Below, one piece after another: positions 52,337 through 61,591 of a DNA stretch of 64,000 bases; position 1 is the stretch's first letter; the number at the start of each line of letters is the position of its first letter. The stretch is taken from NCBI RefSeq assembly GCF_001513785.1, contig NZ_LNQS01000011.1:1-64000 (forward strand), written 5' to 3'. The notes beneath the pieces are model-generated. The model saw only the letters and a program-made list of their open reading frames with translations, did no database searches and was not told where the DNA came from. This DNA comes from Rheinheimera sp. EpRS3 (GTDB lineage: Bacteria; Pseudomonadota; Gammaproteobacteria; Enterobacterales; Alteromonadaceae). The position numbers and the translations under genes were made by a program.

Positions 52337-53212
52337 ATGAAAACCGTAGCGCTGATTACCATTCATGGCATGGGCGAAACCCAGCCGGATTATGCTGACA
52401 AACTGTTTGCCCGGTTACAGCAAAGTGTTTCCACTGCGCCGCTTTATTATGGCACAGTGTATTATCAGGACTTACTGCAATACAACGAGCAGCGGGTGTG
52501 GCAGGCTACAGGTACACGCCTGCGCTGGGGCAAACTGCGCCGCTTTATGTTATTCGGTTTTGCCGACGCCGCGGCACTGGAGCATCGTAAAGAGCATCCA
52601 CACAGTTTGTATCATTACAGCCAGCTGAAAATAGCCCGCGCGCTGTATCTGGCAAAACAGCAGTTAACTGCCGATGGCAAGCTGGTATTACTGGCACATT
52701 CATTAGGCTGCCATGTGTTGTCCTGCTACTTGTGGGATGCACAGCAAGCCAAAGCCGGGCTAAAACCGGCAGCCGGGATCTGGCGGAACATTAAGCGCTA
52801 TCAGGCGGCTATCAGCGGCGATAGTCTGCTAACTGAGGAGGATATCGCGTTTTTACGCGGTGATAGTCTGGTGAGCCTTATCACCACCGGCTGCAATATT
52901 CCGATCTTTGTTGCCGCACACGCCATGGAGCAAATAATTCCATTCCCTAAACCCAGCAGCGTTTTTATCTGGCATAACTACTATGACAAAGACGATGTAC
53001 TGGGCTGGCCACTGGCCGAGTTATCAGACGGCTATGCCGCAATGGTAACCGATATTGAAGTTAACGCCAGCGGCGGAGGTTTTTTCAGCTGGTTAACTGC
53101 TAGCTGGAACCCGTTGTCGCATAATCTGTACTGGCATGATCAAGCCATTGTTAAAGCGCTGAGTGAACAACTGGCAGCCGCACTGCCAGCTATTAACGGG
53201 CTTACACCTTAA
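52337..53212 (+). CDS. Alpha/beta-hydrolase (lipase/thioesterase-like) of the KAS III operon
   Basis: The 291-residue protein has the oxyanion start TIHGMGET (about 7-14) and the nucleophile elbow AHSLGCH (Ser about 121). A likely acid/base partner is the His in [14 protein letters not shown] near the C-terminus, and an Asp is in [12 protein letters not shown]. There is no signal peptide. It is the last gene of the five-gene operon, starting three bases after the previous stop, and probably releases or trims an acyl product. Its 3' end overlaps the convergent ABC permease gene by 11 bases. Confidence 0.8.
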   Translation: MKTVALITIHGMGETQPDYADKLFARLQQSVSTAPLYYGTVYYQDLLQYNEQRVWQATGTRLRWGKLRRFMLFGFADAAALEHRKEHPHSLYHYSQLKIARALYLAKQQLTADGKLVLLAHSLGCHVLSCYLWDAQQAKAGLKPAAGIWRNIKRYQAAISGDSLLTEEDIAFLRGDSLVSLITTGCNIPIFVAAHAMEQIIPFPKPSSVFIWHNYYDKDDVLGWPLAELSDGYAAMVTDIEVNASGGGFFSWLTASWNPLSHNLYWHDQAIVKALSEQLAAALPAINGLTP

Positions 53213-53963
53213 CTTTATAGCCGGTGTGGAAAATCCAGCAAATTACCGCAATACAGCTGGCCATAAACAACAGGATCATCGCCAGGCTCAGGCCAACATT
53301 GACATCGGCCACACCGTAAAAACTCCAGCGAAAACCACTGATCAGATATACCACCGGGTTAAACAGCGTAATTTGTTGCCACAGCGGCGGCAGCATACTG
53401 ATGGAATAAAAGCTGCCACCCAAAAAGGTTAGCGGCGTGATCACCATCAGCGGCACAATTTGCAGTTGTTCAAAGCTGTTAGCCAGCACGCCGATAATAA
53501 AACCAAACAGGCTAAAGCTAATGGCGGTAAGCACTAAAAAGGTTAACATCCATAGCGGGTGCATTATGCTGAAATCGACAAAAAACTGCGCTGTCAGCAA
53601 AATAATCAGCCCCAGTACAATAGCTTTACTGGCCGCAGCACCGACATAACCGAGGATAATTTCCACCGCTGACACCGGTGCCGATAAAATCTCGTATATG
53701 GTGCCGGAAAATTTTGGCATATAAATACCAAAAGAAGCGTTCGACGTACTCTCTGTCAGCACCGTCAGCATAATTAAGCCCGGCACAATAAAGGCGCCAT
53801 AACTGATGCCGTCAATGGCCACCATACGTGAGCCAATAGCAGAGCCAAACACAATAAAATACAACGAGGTAGATAACACCGGTGAGGCAATACTTTGCAT
53901 CAGCGTGCGCCGGGTGCGGGCCAGCTCAAACAGGTAAATGGCTTTAATGGCGAAGAAGTTCAT
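53202..53963 (-). CDS. yadH: ABC-2 type permease (YadH-like)
   Basis: The 253-residue inner-membrane protein has six predicted helices and the ABC-2 pattern of E. coli Yad[21 protein letters not shown] at the N-terminus, then [20 protein letters not shown] and [20 protein letters not shown]. It forms an exporter with the upstream ATPase; the substrate is unknown in the family. Its ATG overlaps the ATPase stop (ATGA). Confidence 0.9.
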   Translation of the reverse strand: MNFFAIKAIYLFELARTRRTLMQSIASPVLSTSLYFIVFGSAIGSRMVAIDGISYGAFIVPGLIMLTVLTESTSNASFGIYMPKFSGTIYEILSAPVSAVEIILGYVGAAASKAIVLGLIILLTAQFFVDFSIMHPLWMLTFLVLTAISFSLFGFIIGVLANSFEQLQIVPLMVITPLTFLGGSFYSISMLPPLWQQITLFNPVVYLISGFRWSFYGVADVNVGLSLAMILLFMASCIAVICWIFHTGYKVKV

Positions 53964-54886
53964 GCGGCATCTCCCATCAGGCTGATAAAGATATCTTCCA
54001 GCGAGCTTTCTCTGGTATGCAGATCACTAAACTCTATGCCCTGAGTATTCAACTGGCGTAACAAGCTGGTGATAGTGGCCTGCTCCTGCTGCGCATCAAA
54101 GGTGTAAATAAGTTGGTTGTTGTCAGCAGATAACTGCAACTGATAGGCCGACAGCGCAGCCGGTATTTGCGGTAATGGCGTTGTCAGTTGCAACAGTAAT
54201 TGCTTCTTACCCAGCTTTTGCATCAGGCTGGTTTTGTCATCTACCAGGATCAATTTACCGGCACGGATCACGCCAATGCGGTCGGCCATATCTTCGGCTT
54301 CTTCAATATAATGGGTAGTAAGAATAATAGTCACGCCACTGTCGCGCAGCCGGCGGATCATCTGCCACATATCACGGCGCAGCTCTACATCCACCCCGGC
54401 GGTAGGTTCATCCAGAAACAAAATTTGTGGCTGATGTGCCAGCGCTTTGGCTATTAAAACCCGGCGTTTCATGCCGCCGGACAACGTCATAATTTTGCTG
54501 TCTTTTTTATCCCACAGTGACAAGTCGCGCAGCAGTTGCTGCAAATAGGCCGGGTCAGCCGGTTTACCAAATAAACCCCGGCTAAAGCTAACGGTATCCC
54601 ATACTGTTTCAAAAATACTGACCGACAACTCCTGCGGCACCAGACCGATGCGCTGGCGGGCCTTGCGGTACTGCTGCACTATGTCCAGGCCGTCTACCAG
54701 CACAGTGCCCTCGCCCGGGTTAACAATGCCGCAAATAATGCTGATTAAAGTAGTTTTGCCAGCCCCGTTCGGCCCCAGCAAAGCGAAAATTTCACCACGG
54801 CGAATATCCAATTGAATGTTTTGCAGCGCCTGAAAACCGGATGGATAGGTTTTGCTTAAGTTGTTTACCTGAATAATAGATTGCAC
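53960..54886 (-). CDS. yadG: ABC exporter ATP-binding subunit (YadG-like)
   Basis: The 308-residue protein has Walker [10 protein letters not shown] (about 38-46), a Q loop (VPQELSV), the signature LSGGMKRR, Walker [13 protein letters not shown] and an H loop in [13 protein letters not shown]-terminal extension (about 225-308) is typical of this drug- or polymer-export class. It is the first gene of the yadG-yadH pair. The pair converges on the KAS III operon, which makes export of that operon's product possible but unproven. Confidence 0.92.
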   Translation of the reverse strand: MQSIIQVNNLSKTYPSGFQALQNIQLDIRRGEIFALLGPNGAGKTTLISIICGIVNPGEGTVLVDGLDIVQQYRKARQRIGLVPQELSVSIFETVWDTVSFSRGLFGKPADPAYLQQLLRDLSLWDKKDSKIMTLSGGMKRRVLIAKALAHQPQILFLDEPTAGVDVELRRDMWQMIRRLRDSGVTIILTTHYIEEAEDMADRIGVIRAGKLILVDDKTSLMQKLGKKQLLLQLTTPLPQIPAALSAYQLQLSADNNQLIYTFDAQQEQATITSLLRQLNTQGIEFSDLHTRESSLEDIFISLMGDAA

Positions 54887-55155
54887 TTTACCCCCTATAA
54901 CCTTGAGATTGCCGCTAACAGTTTAGCTTAACCCCTGCCAGAAGCTGGCAGCAGTAGAACAGCATCAGAAGCTATGACCTCAAGCTAACTTAAGGTCAAG
55001 TGTTTATTTTGGGAAATAGGAAAAGAGATTGGGGCAAATTAGCTAATTTGCGCGGATACCTCAGTCTCTGCCCTCAGTTAATTCCTTCAAATACATGGGT
55101 AGAAAACTACCTATACAGATTTTTTACACTCTCTGGCTTAGGAGTAAACTAAGGT
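54887..55155. other. AT-rich intergenic segment with a perfect palindrome
   Basis: No gene is seen. The promoter of yadG must lie in the first 100 bases. A perfect 18-base palindrome, GCAAATTAGCTAATTTGC, occurs at 55034-55051. The base composition is visibly more AT-rich than the flanking operons. Confidence 0.5.
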
Positions 55156-55353
55156 TTATGTTGCTATACCAACCAGGTTAACAAAATAGAGAAACTGTGG
55201 CATGCCGTGCACGATACCATAACACGCAACCACTACTTCAAAACGACGGGTGATTTACCGGAGCAGATTGAGCACTTTATGGATAACGCCGCTCTATTTC
55301 CGGGGGCTGCTATGGCTTACAGCGGTTATAGCAGAGCTATGATCAGCATTTAG
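55156..55353 (+). pseudogene. IS630-type transposase remnant (C-terminal fragment)
   Basis: Translation in the frame of 55156-55353 gives YTNQVNKIEKLWHAVHDTI, then TRNHYFKTTGDLPEQIEHFM and a stop at 55351. The Y-x-N-x-x-N-x-I-E-x-L-W pattern (normally YSPxLNxIExLW) with the following RNHYFKT segment is the end of IS630/Tc1-type DDE transposases. The first three quarters of the gene and recognisable ends are missing, so it is a decayed relic. Confidence 0.7.
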
Positions 55354-55500
55354 CGTATGAAACATTTTGCTAAGAAATTAACTCTTGCTTCAAGCTAAAA
55401 AAATGTAAATTCAGTATTGATATTGCCCTTTGATATGTTGAGGGCAACTAATTACGTTATAATTTTCAGCCAAACTTGTTTTATTTTTGATTACAAAGTG
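55354..55500. other. AT-rich spacer between transposase remnant and peptide promoter
   Basis: No reading frame or structure stands out. The sequence is strongly AT-rich. Confidence 0.4.
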
Positions 55501-55529
55501 TTGACTTTATTTTTTTGGCTAAATATTAT
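55501..55529 (+). promoter_or_regulatory. Promoter of the cysteine-rich peptide gene
   Basis: A -35 TTGACT (55501-55506), a 17-base T-rich spacer and a -10 TATTAT (55524-55529) give a start near 55536 and a leader of about 49 nt. Confidence 0.68.
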
Positions 55530-55584
55530 GAGTTGTTTAGAAAAAACTAAACACTAGTAATAAATTGAATCATGAGGGTTGGAA

Positions 55585-55737
55585 ATGAAGAAAAATAAAA
55601 AGACTGTAGTATTTGCTTTTGTCATAGCAACGTTTACATCAGCTGCCGCCTTTGCTATTGATAATTGCAGTGGACTGGAACTTTGTAACTGGTGGCCATC
55701 ATACCCGATGTGTCAAAATCAATGTCATGTGCAGTAG
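55585..55737 (+). CDS. Small secreted four-cysteine peptide
   Basis: The 50-residue protein has a basic start (MKKNKK), a hydrophobic stretch (TVVFAFVIATFTSAAAFA) and a signal-peptidase site after AFA (about residue 24). The mature peptide would be about 26 residues, IDNCSGLELCNWWPS onward, with Cys at 28, 34, 43 and 47, two adjacent Trp and an uncharged tail ending CHVQ. Four Cys in so short a peptide suggest two disulfides formed in the periplasm. A promoter and a terminator bracket it exactly, supporting a real gene. A TTGGA lies just upstream of the ATG. I do not recognise the family; a secreted bioactive or signalling peptide is possible. Confidence 0.65.
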   Translation: MKKNKKTVVFAFVIATFTSAAAFAIDNCSGLELCNWWPSYPMCQNQCHVQ

Positions 55738-55767
55738 TTTAAGCATTCAATAATTGAGTGTTAATGC

Positions 55768-55795
55768 AGGGCTGTAAAGGCCCTTTATTGTTATT
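55768..55795 (+). terminator. Terminator of the cysteine-rich peptide gene
   Basis: AGGGC (55768-55772) pairs with GCCCT (55780-55784) around TGTAAAG and is followed by TTATTGTTATTG. It lies 31 bases after the stop codon. Confidence 0.65.
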
Positions 55796-56057
55796 GTTGT
55801 ATTTTCAGATAGCTCAATAAATGGGTCTAATAATGGTGCTGTGTTATGTAGCTATTATGTACCTGATTACCAGTAAACGTTTTATAGCAGGATAAAAAAC
55901 AGCAGTCGCGCAAAATGCGGCCTTACCCTGCCTGAAAAACAGTAATACTGCCAACCAAAAGTAAAAGGCTAAAAAAATCCGGTTTTTTTGTCCATCCCAA
56001 GTGTGTGAACGGCATGAACGCTGCACAGTTTTGCATCAACTTTTATAAATAAAAATA
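55796..56057. other. Intergenic region downstream of envZ
   Basis: No convincing gene is seen. An A7/T7 hairpin (AAAAAAATCCGGTTTTTTT, about 55972-55990) could act as a weak terminator for envZ on the minus strand or from the plus side. A 24-codon hydrophobic plus-strand frame near 55820 lacks a ribosome site. Confidence 0.4.
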
Positions 56058-57362
56058 CTAGCGTAGCGGCAAATACACCGTTACCACTAAGCCGCCGTAA
56101 GCGTGGTTATGCAGCGTTATATCGCCATGGTGCATATCGACTATTTTCTTAATAATAGCCAGCCCCAACCCCGAGCCACCACTGCCGCGGGCTACATCGC
56201 CCTGGGTAAAGGGTTCAAACATGGCTTTCATCTGGCTTTCCGGTATGCCAGGGCCATGATCACGAATTTGCAGGTAAATACGTTTACGGTTGCGCTCATA
56301 ACCAGTGGTTATTTCAATATCGCCATCGCTGTAACGCAGGGCGTTTTCCAGTAAATTATTCAACAGCCGCTTTATGGCAATCCGCCTTAACATCACTTCC
56401 GGTAGGTTATCTGCCAGCACGGTGGCAATATGGCGCTGCTGTAAATGCTCGGCCTGCACCAGCTCCCGTACCAGGGTGTTAAGGTTTTCTTTCTGGCCGG
56501 GTTCTTCTTTGTGGTGGCGCAGGTAGTCAATAAACTGGTCGATAATGGCGTTCATATCTTCAATATCGTTGATAATGCCCTCACGGATCCAGTTATCCGG
56601 CTCTTGCATCATCTCCGACGCTAGCCGGATACGGGTTAGCGGGGTGCGTAAATCGTGCGATACGCCGGCCATCAGTAAGGCCCTGTCCTGCTCCAGCTGG
56701 CGAATGCCGCGCGCCATATAATTAAAGGCTTTGGTTACAGCAATAATTTCGGTAGAGCCTTTATGCTCTGGCAAAGGTGGCGGAAACTCGCCGCCGCCTA
56801 CCTGTAATGCCGCCTGCTGCAGGCTTTTTAGTGGCCGGTTTAACTGGCGGGCAAACAGCCAACCGCCACCAACGCTTAGCACACCAATCATCAGCAAATA
56901 AAACGTCAGCGGTGAAAAGTCGGTTTCATCCAACCCGGTAAGCGGTACTTTTACCCAATAATGTGGTGCCTGCGGTGGCCGCACCCAAAAAGCATAAGTT
57001 TCGCCCTGCGCTACCCGTACTTCAGCGGCGCCACCCAACTCACGCGACATCAGATCAGAGAAATAACCATAGTAACTGGCCTCTGCCAGGCCCTGCTGTA
57101 ATGCTTGCTGCTCGGTATACACTTCAATGCCGGTTGCTTCGCGAAAGCGCTCCGTCAGCTCATTAGACAAAACCGATTGCTGATGCCCAACATCAATAAA
57201 AACCACTTTAATTTGCTTGGCAATCAGGTGATTAATTTGTTGCGTGGTGGGTTTTATCACATAAAACGCCACCGAAAGATAAGACACTAACTGATTGATC
57301 AGCAGCAACAGGCCTATCAGGAAAACAGTCTGGCCAAAGGCACTGCGCGGGAAGCAACGCAT
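56058..57362 (-). CDS. envZ: Osmosensor histidine kinase EnvZ
   Basis: The 434-residue protein has two transmembrane helices (about 14-35 and 153-172) with a periplasmic domain between, then HAMP (about 172-225), HisKA with His236 in [20 protein letters not shown], and HATPase_c ([33 protein letters not shown]). It phosphorylates and dephosphorylates OmpR. Its ATG directly follows the ompR stop. In E. coli the same order, ompR-envZ divergent from greB, is found. Confidence 0.95.
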   Translation of the reverse strand: MRCFPRSAFGQTVFLIGLLLLINQLVSYLSVAFYVIKPTTQQINHLIAKQIKVVFIDVGHQQSVLSNELTERFREATGIEVYTEQQALQQGLAEASYYGYFSDLMSRELGGAAEVRVAQGETYAFWVRPPQAPHYWVKVPLTGLDETDFSPLTFYLLMIGVLSVGGGWLFARQLNRPLKSLQQAALQVGGGEFPPPLPEHKGSTEIIAVTKAFNYMARGIRQLEQDRALLMAGVSHDLRTPLTRIRLASEMMQEPDNWIREGIINDIEDMNAIIDQFIDYLRHHKEEPGQKENLNTLVRELVQAEHLQQRHIATVLADNLPEVMLRRIAIKRLLNNLLENALRYSDGDIEITTGYERNRKRIYLQIRDHGPGIPESQMKAMFEPFTQGDVARGSGGSGLGLAIIKKIVDMHHGDITLHNHAYGGLVVTVYLPLR

Positions 57363-58088
57363 CTAACTGACGCTGCCATCCGGTACAAACACATACCCCA
57401 GGCCCCATACCGTTTGAATATAGCGCGGGTTAGCGGCGTCATCTTCCAGCATCCGGCGCAGGCGCGATACCTGCACATCGATGCTGCGTTCCATAGCGGA
57501 ATAATCGCGCCCCCGAGCCTGGTTCATTAGCTTGTCACGTGATAAAGGCTCCCGCGGGTGGCTTACCAGCACTTTAAGTACTGCATATTCGCCACTGGTT
57601 AGCGGTAATAGCTGCTCGCCCTTGCGCATTTCACGCGTGGCCAGATTAAATTTAAACGGGCCAAATTCCACCATGCCCTCAGCCTGGCTAGGGGCACCCG
57701 GCAGCTCTTTACTTTTGCGCCGCATTACTGCTCGGATACGCGCCAACAGCTCGCGCGGGTTAAATGGCTTGGGTAAGTAGTCATCAGCGCCCATCTCCAG
57801 GCCAATGATGCGGTCTACTTCATCGCCTTTTGCCGTTAGCATAATGATCGGAATTTCATTTTCCTGCTGGCGCAGGCGGCGGCAGATAGACAAGCCATCT
57901 TCACCCGGTAGCATGAGATCCAGCACCACCAAATGAAAGTTTTCGCGTTCCATCAGGCGTTGCATCTGCTCGTAATTTGCCACGCTGCGCACTATATATC
58001 CCTGCTCAACCAGATAACGTTCAAGCAAGGCACGCAAACGCATGTCATCATCAACTACCAGAATTTTTGGGGTTTCTGAACTGGCCAT
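57363..58088 (-). CDS. ompR: Response regulator OmpR
   Basis: The 241-residue protein has a receiver domain with Asp57 in LVVLDLMLPGEDG and a C-terminal winged helix (about 140-235; ATREMRKGEQLLPLTSGEYA, SREPLSRD in the related form, SRLRRMLEDDAANPRYIQTV). It regulates porins and osmotic responses. envZ follows without a gap. The promoter must lie in 58089-58165, shared with the terminator of the small lipoprotein gene. Confidence 0.96.
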   Translation of the reverse strand: MASSETPKILVVDDDMRLRALLERYLVEQGYIVRSVANYEQMQRLMERENFHLVVLDLMLPGEDGLSICRRLRQQENEIPIIMLTAKGDEVDRIIGLEMGADDYLPKPFNPRELLARIRAVMRRKSKELPGAPSQAEGMVEFGPFKFNLATREMRKGEQLLPLTSGEYAVLKVLVSHPREPLSRDKLMNQARGRDYSAMERSIDVQVSRLRRMLEDDAANPRYIQTVWGLGYVFVPDGSVS

Positions 58089-58122
58089 AGTGAAGCCTCC
58101 ACAATATTTGCTTCACTATAAA

Positions 58123-58160
58123 CGAAAAAACCGCCATGGCGAAAAACCTTGGCGGTTCTT
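58123..58160. terminator. Terminator between the small lipoprotein gene and ompR
   Basis: AACCGCC...GGCGGTT forms a long stem with an internal CATGG/CCTTG part. On the minus strand it runs into TTTTTTCG, ending the lipoprotein gene. On the plus strand CTTTATG follows, which is weaker. Confidence 0.8.
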
Positions 58161-58181
58161 TATGTTACAAAGTTTGTCAGC

Positions 58182-58388
58182 TTATTTTTGCTCACTCACC
58201 GGTACCCGCTTCATCGGCGGGTTAACCCATACTACATGGCCTGCATGAGCATTGGTGCGGGTTAAATTGTCTGCTTGTTCTGCTAAATCCGGATCTATCA
58301 CATAAGTATATTTGGCTGGCGCTGTTGAGCAACCTGCCAGGGCTATAACCATTAATGATACTGCCACGCTTAATAATTTTGTTTTCAT
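58182..58388 (-). CDS. Small lipoprotein
   Basis: The 68-residue protein has a signal peptide with lipobox LAGC (Cys20) and a mature part of about 49 residues: STAPAKYTYVIDPDLAEQAD, then NAHAGHVVWVNPPMKRVP. There is no known domain; the VVWVNPPMKRV tail looks like a surface-exposed strand. GAGGTAAC precedes the ATG. It sits between greB (divergent) and ompR (same strand) but has its own terminator. The function is unknown. Confidence 0.8.
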   Translation of the reverse strand: MKTKLLSVAVSLMVIALAGCSTAPAKYTYVIDPDLAEQADNLTRTNAHAGHVVWVNPPMKRVPVSEQK

Positions 58389-58645
58389 GCGCTGTTACCT
58401 CTTTTTTGACCAGTGAAGTAACTATAGCCAAGGCCGCCCCCGCTAGCTAGCATATTTTTGTTACATCTAAATGACAGTGAAGAAATATTTTCAATTATTA
58501 ATTAAGCTAATGTTTTTAAACAAAATAAAATAAAAACCCAAGCTCAGAACACTGAGAGGCTGTCAAAATTATGGCGGCAAATAGCCCACATACAATAAAA
58601 ACTGCTACCATTCCCGGCCTGCTTTTACCGAACGACACCAACACA

Positions 58646-59116
58646 ATGCGAACCGACTTAATTACCCGTGAAGGCTTTGAAGCCTTACAACATGAGCTGA
58701 ACTATTTATGGCGGGAAAAACGCCCCGAGGTAACAGCCAAAGTAGCCTGGGCAGCCAGCCTGGGCGATCGCAGTGAGAACGCCGATTACCAGTACAATAA
58801 AAAGCTGCTGCGCGAAACGGATCGGCGCATTCGTTTTTTACGCAAACGGCTGGAAGTGCTGCGTGTGGTAGATTACTCGCCGCAGCAAGACGGCAAGGTA
58901 TTTTTTGGCGCCTGGGTTGAGATTGAAAACGAACAGGGTGAGCAGCTGAGCTTTCGTATTGTCGGGCCGGATGAAATATACGGCCGCAAAGATTACATTT
59001 CTATCGACTCACCGATGGCGCGGGCACTGCTGAAAAAAACCGTAGACGATGAAGTATTGGTACCTACGCCTACAGGCAATAAACTGTGGTTTATTAACCA
59101 AATCCGCTACAACTGA
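58646..59116 (+). CDS. greB: Transcription elongation factor GreB
   Basis: GreB stimulates transcript cleavage by backtracked RNA polymerase. From ATG 58646 (MRTDLITREGFEALQHELNY) the protein has 156 residues, close to E. coli (158), with the coiled coil tip LGDRSENADYQYNKKLLRET that reaches the polymerase active site and the C-terminal FKBP-like domain (YGRKDYISIDSPMARALLKK). A longer form from ATG 58571 would add 25 residues; that ATG has GAGAGG about 12 bases upstream while 58646 has no clear ribosome site. The start is therefore uncertain. The neighbours ompR and tex match E. coli. Confidence 0.93.
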   Translation: MRTDLITREGFEALQHELNYLWREKRPEVTAKVAWAASLGDRSENADYQYNKKLLRETDRRIRFLRKRLEVLRVVDYSPQQDGKVFFGAWVEIENEQGEQLSFRIVGPDEIYGRKDYISIDSPMARALLKKTVDDEVLVPTPTGNKLWFINQIRYN

Positions 59117-59239
59117 GCGCGGCGTAACAGCGCCGGATTGGATTTTTTGCCCCACAAAGTGGACAATCGGCATATTACAGTGTCTTTAGTTTGATATTTT
59201 TCACCTTATCGGTGCTTTTTAATTAGGAATTTTTTGTTT

Positions 59240-61558
59240 ATGTCTATGATTGTTAAACAAATTGCAGCAGAAATTGCCGCCCGCCCAGAGCAAGTTTCCG
59301 CGACTATCGCGCTATTGGAAGAAGGCGCCACCGTACCTTTTATTGCCCGTTACCGCAAAGAAGTGACCGGCGGCCTGGATGATACCCAGCTACGGCATCT
59401 GGAACAGCGTTTAACTTACTTGCGCGAGCTGGAAGAACGCCGTCAGGTGATCTTAAAAACCATAGACGAACAAGGCAAATTAACCGCTGAGTTAAAACAA
59501 GACATACTGGCAGCCGACAATAAAACCCGGCTGGAAGATTTATATCTGCCGTATAAAGCCAAACGCCGTACCAAAGGCCAGATTGCGATTGAAGCCGGCA
59601 TTGCCCCGCTGGCCGACGCCTTAATGGCGAACCCCGGCCTGAACCCGGAAACGGAAGCCGCAGCCTATATTAACGCCGATGCCGGTTTTGCCGATGTAAA
59701 AGCCGTGCTTGATGGTGCCAAGTATATTCTGATGGAGCGCTTTGCTGAAGATGCGAACCTGCTGGCCCGCTTGCGCCAACACCTGGCACAACATGCGGTA
59801 CTAAAAAGCACCTTGGTTGCCGGTAAAGAGCAGGAAGGGGCTAAATTCCGCGATTACTTTGCGCATACTGAAAGCTGGAAAACCACACCGTCGCACCGCG
59901 CGCTGGCCATGTTCCGCGGCCGTAACGAAGGTGTGCTGCAACTGCAGTTAGTGCCCGATGCCAATGAGGAAACTGCCCACAGCCTGTGCGAACAAATGGT
60001 GGCCAGCCACTTTAATATTAAAGACGAAGGCCGCGCAGCAGATGCGTTTTTACGCACAGCAGTACAGTGGACCTGGAAAGTAAAACTGCAGCTGCATTTA
60101 GAAAATGATCTGCTAAGCGAACTGCGCGAAAAAGCCGAAGAAGAAGCCATTAAAGTGTTTGCCCGCAACCTGAAAGACCTGCTAATGGCAGCACCGGCCG
60201 GTATGCGCAATACACTGGCGCTGGACCCGGGCCTGCGTACCGGCGTTAAAGTAACTGCCATTGATGAAACCGGCAAATTGCTCAGCCAAACCACTATATT
60301 TCCGCATGCGCCACAAAATATGTGGGATAAATCGGTGCGTACTCTGGTAGCACTGTGTCAGCAACATAAGATAGAACTGATTGCCATTGGCAACGGCACT
60401 GCATCGCGTGAAACCGACAAATTGGCCGCCGATGTATTAAAAGCTCTGCCGGCACAAAAACTGCAAAAAATCATGGTGTCAGAAGCAGGCGCGTCAATAT
60501 ATTCCGCCTCTGAACTGGCCGCGCTGGAGTTTCCGGATCTGGATGTATCGCTGCGTGGCGCAGTGTCTATCGGCCGCCGTTTGCAAGACCCATTGGCCGA
60601 ATTGGTAAAAATTGAACCCAAAGCCATTGGTGTCGGCCAGTATCAGCACGACGTAAACCAGAGCCTGCTGACTAAATCTCTCGATGGCGTAGTAGAAGAC
60701 TGCGTAAACGCGGTCGGCGTTGATTTAAACACGGCTTCAGTACCTCTGCTGGCCCGTGTGGCAGGGTTAAATAAAACCCTGGCACAAAATATTGTGTTCT
60801 ACCGCGACAGCAACGGCCGCTTTAACGAGCGTAAAGAGTTGCTAAAAGTACCACGGTTGGGGCCAAAAGCTTATGAACAGGCGGCAGGCTTTTTACGGAT
60901 TAATAACGGCAAAAACCCGCTGGATGCGTCATCTGTGCACCCGGAAGCCTATCCGCTGGTAGAGAAAATTATCAGTGCCCATCAAAAATCGGTTGATCAG
61001 ATCATCGGTAACAGTAGCTTCTTAAAAAGCATTGATGCCAAAGCCTTTGCCGACGAGCATTTTGGTGTGCCAACCATTAGCGATATTTTAAAAGAGCTGG
61101 ACAAACCCGGCCGTGATCCACGGCCGGAATTTAAAACTGCCAGCTTTAAAGACGGTGTTGAAACATTAAAAGATCTGCTGCCCGGTATGCTGCTGGAAGG
61201 CGTAGTGACTAACGTTACTAACTTTGGCGCCTTTGTTGATATTGGTGTGCACCAGGATGGCTTGGTGCATATATCGTCGCTGACCGATAAATTTGTCAGT
61301 GATCCGCATCAGGTGGTAAAAGCCGGTGACGTGGTAAAAGTAAAAGTGCTGGAAGTAGATATTGAACGCAAACGCATTGCGCTTACCATGCGGATGGACG
61401 AACAACCGGCGCCCAGAAATGCGGATAAAGCAGCCGATAAAACCGGCGCACGCCCACAACACAATAAAGCCGCCACGCCACGCCAGGCTAAACCAGCAGA
61501 CAATAACGCAGTAATGGGTAATGCTTTTGCTGAAGCCTTTGCCAAGCTGAAGAAGTAA
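59240..61558 (+). CDS. tex: Tex/YhgF-type RNA-binding transcription accessory protein
   Basis: The 772-residue protein has an N-terminal Tex domain ([30 protein letters not shown]), a YqgF/RNase H-like domain (about 325-450; [13 protein letters not shown]), helix-hairpin-helix modules (about 495-600; [20 protein letters not shown]) and a C-terminal S1 domain (about 650-720; [20 protein letters not shown]). A basic, Ala-rich tail follows. It affects transcription and RNA turnover and tolerance to stress. The reading frame opens six bases earlier with TTG, but ATG 59240 is the likely start. The conserved neighbour is greB, as in E. coli. Confidence 0.95.
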   Translation: MSMIVKQIAAEIAARPEQVSATIALLEEGATVPFIARYRKEVTGGLDDTQLRHLEQRLTYLRELEERRQVILKTIDEQGKLTAELKQDILAADNKTRLEDLYLPYKAKRRTKGQIAIEAGIAPLADALMANPGLNPETEAAAYINADAGFADVKAVLDGAKYILMERFAEDANLLARLRQHLAQHAVLKSTLVAGKEQEGAKFRDYFAHTESWKTTPSHRALAMFRGRNEGVLQLQLVPDANEETAHSLCEQMVASHFNIKDEGRAADAFLRTAVQWTWKVKLQLHLENDLLSELREKAEEEAIKVFARNLKDLLMAAPAGMRNTLALDPGLRTGVKVTAIDETGKLLSQTTIFPHAPQNMWDKSVRTLVALCQQHKIELIAIGNGTASRETDKLAADVLKALPAQKLQKIMVSEAGASIYSASELAALEFPDLDVSLRGAVSIGRRLQDPLAELVKIEPKAIGVGQYQHDVNQSLLTKSLDGVVEDCVNAVGVDLNTASVPLLARVAGLNKTLAQNIVFYRDSNGRFNERKELLKVPRLGPKAYEQAAGFLRINNGKNPLDASSVHPEAYPLVEKIISAHQKSVDQIIGNSSFLKSIDAKAFADEHFGVPTISDILKELDKPGRDPRPEFKTASFKDGVETLKDLLPGMLLEGVVTNVTNFGAFVDIGVHQDGLVHISSLTDKFVSDPHQVVKAGDVVKVKVLEVDIERKRIALTMRMDEQPAPRNADKAADKTGARPQHNKAATPRQAKPADNNAVMGNAFAEAFAKLKK

Positions 61559-61591
61559 TTAAACGACCGGGTATGGCGGGTGCTATACCCG

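Noticed and set aside
53202-54886. Assigning the yadGH-type ABC exporter to the KAS III operon
   Set aside because: It is convergent, not co-transcribed, and is a widespread housekeeping-type pair. Functional linkage is possible but not supported by sequence.
55820-56026. Short hydrophobic plus-strand frame (about 24 codons) and a 60-codon minus-strand frame
   Set aside because: Neither has a ribosome site, promoter or recognisable composition. The region is an AT-rich gap.
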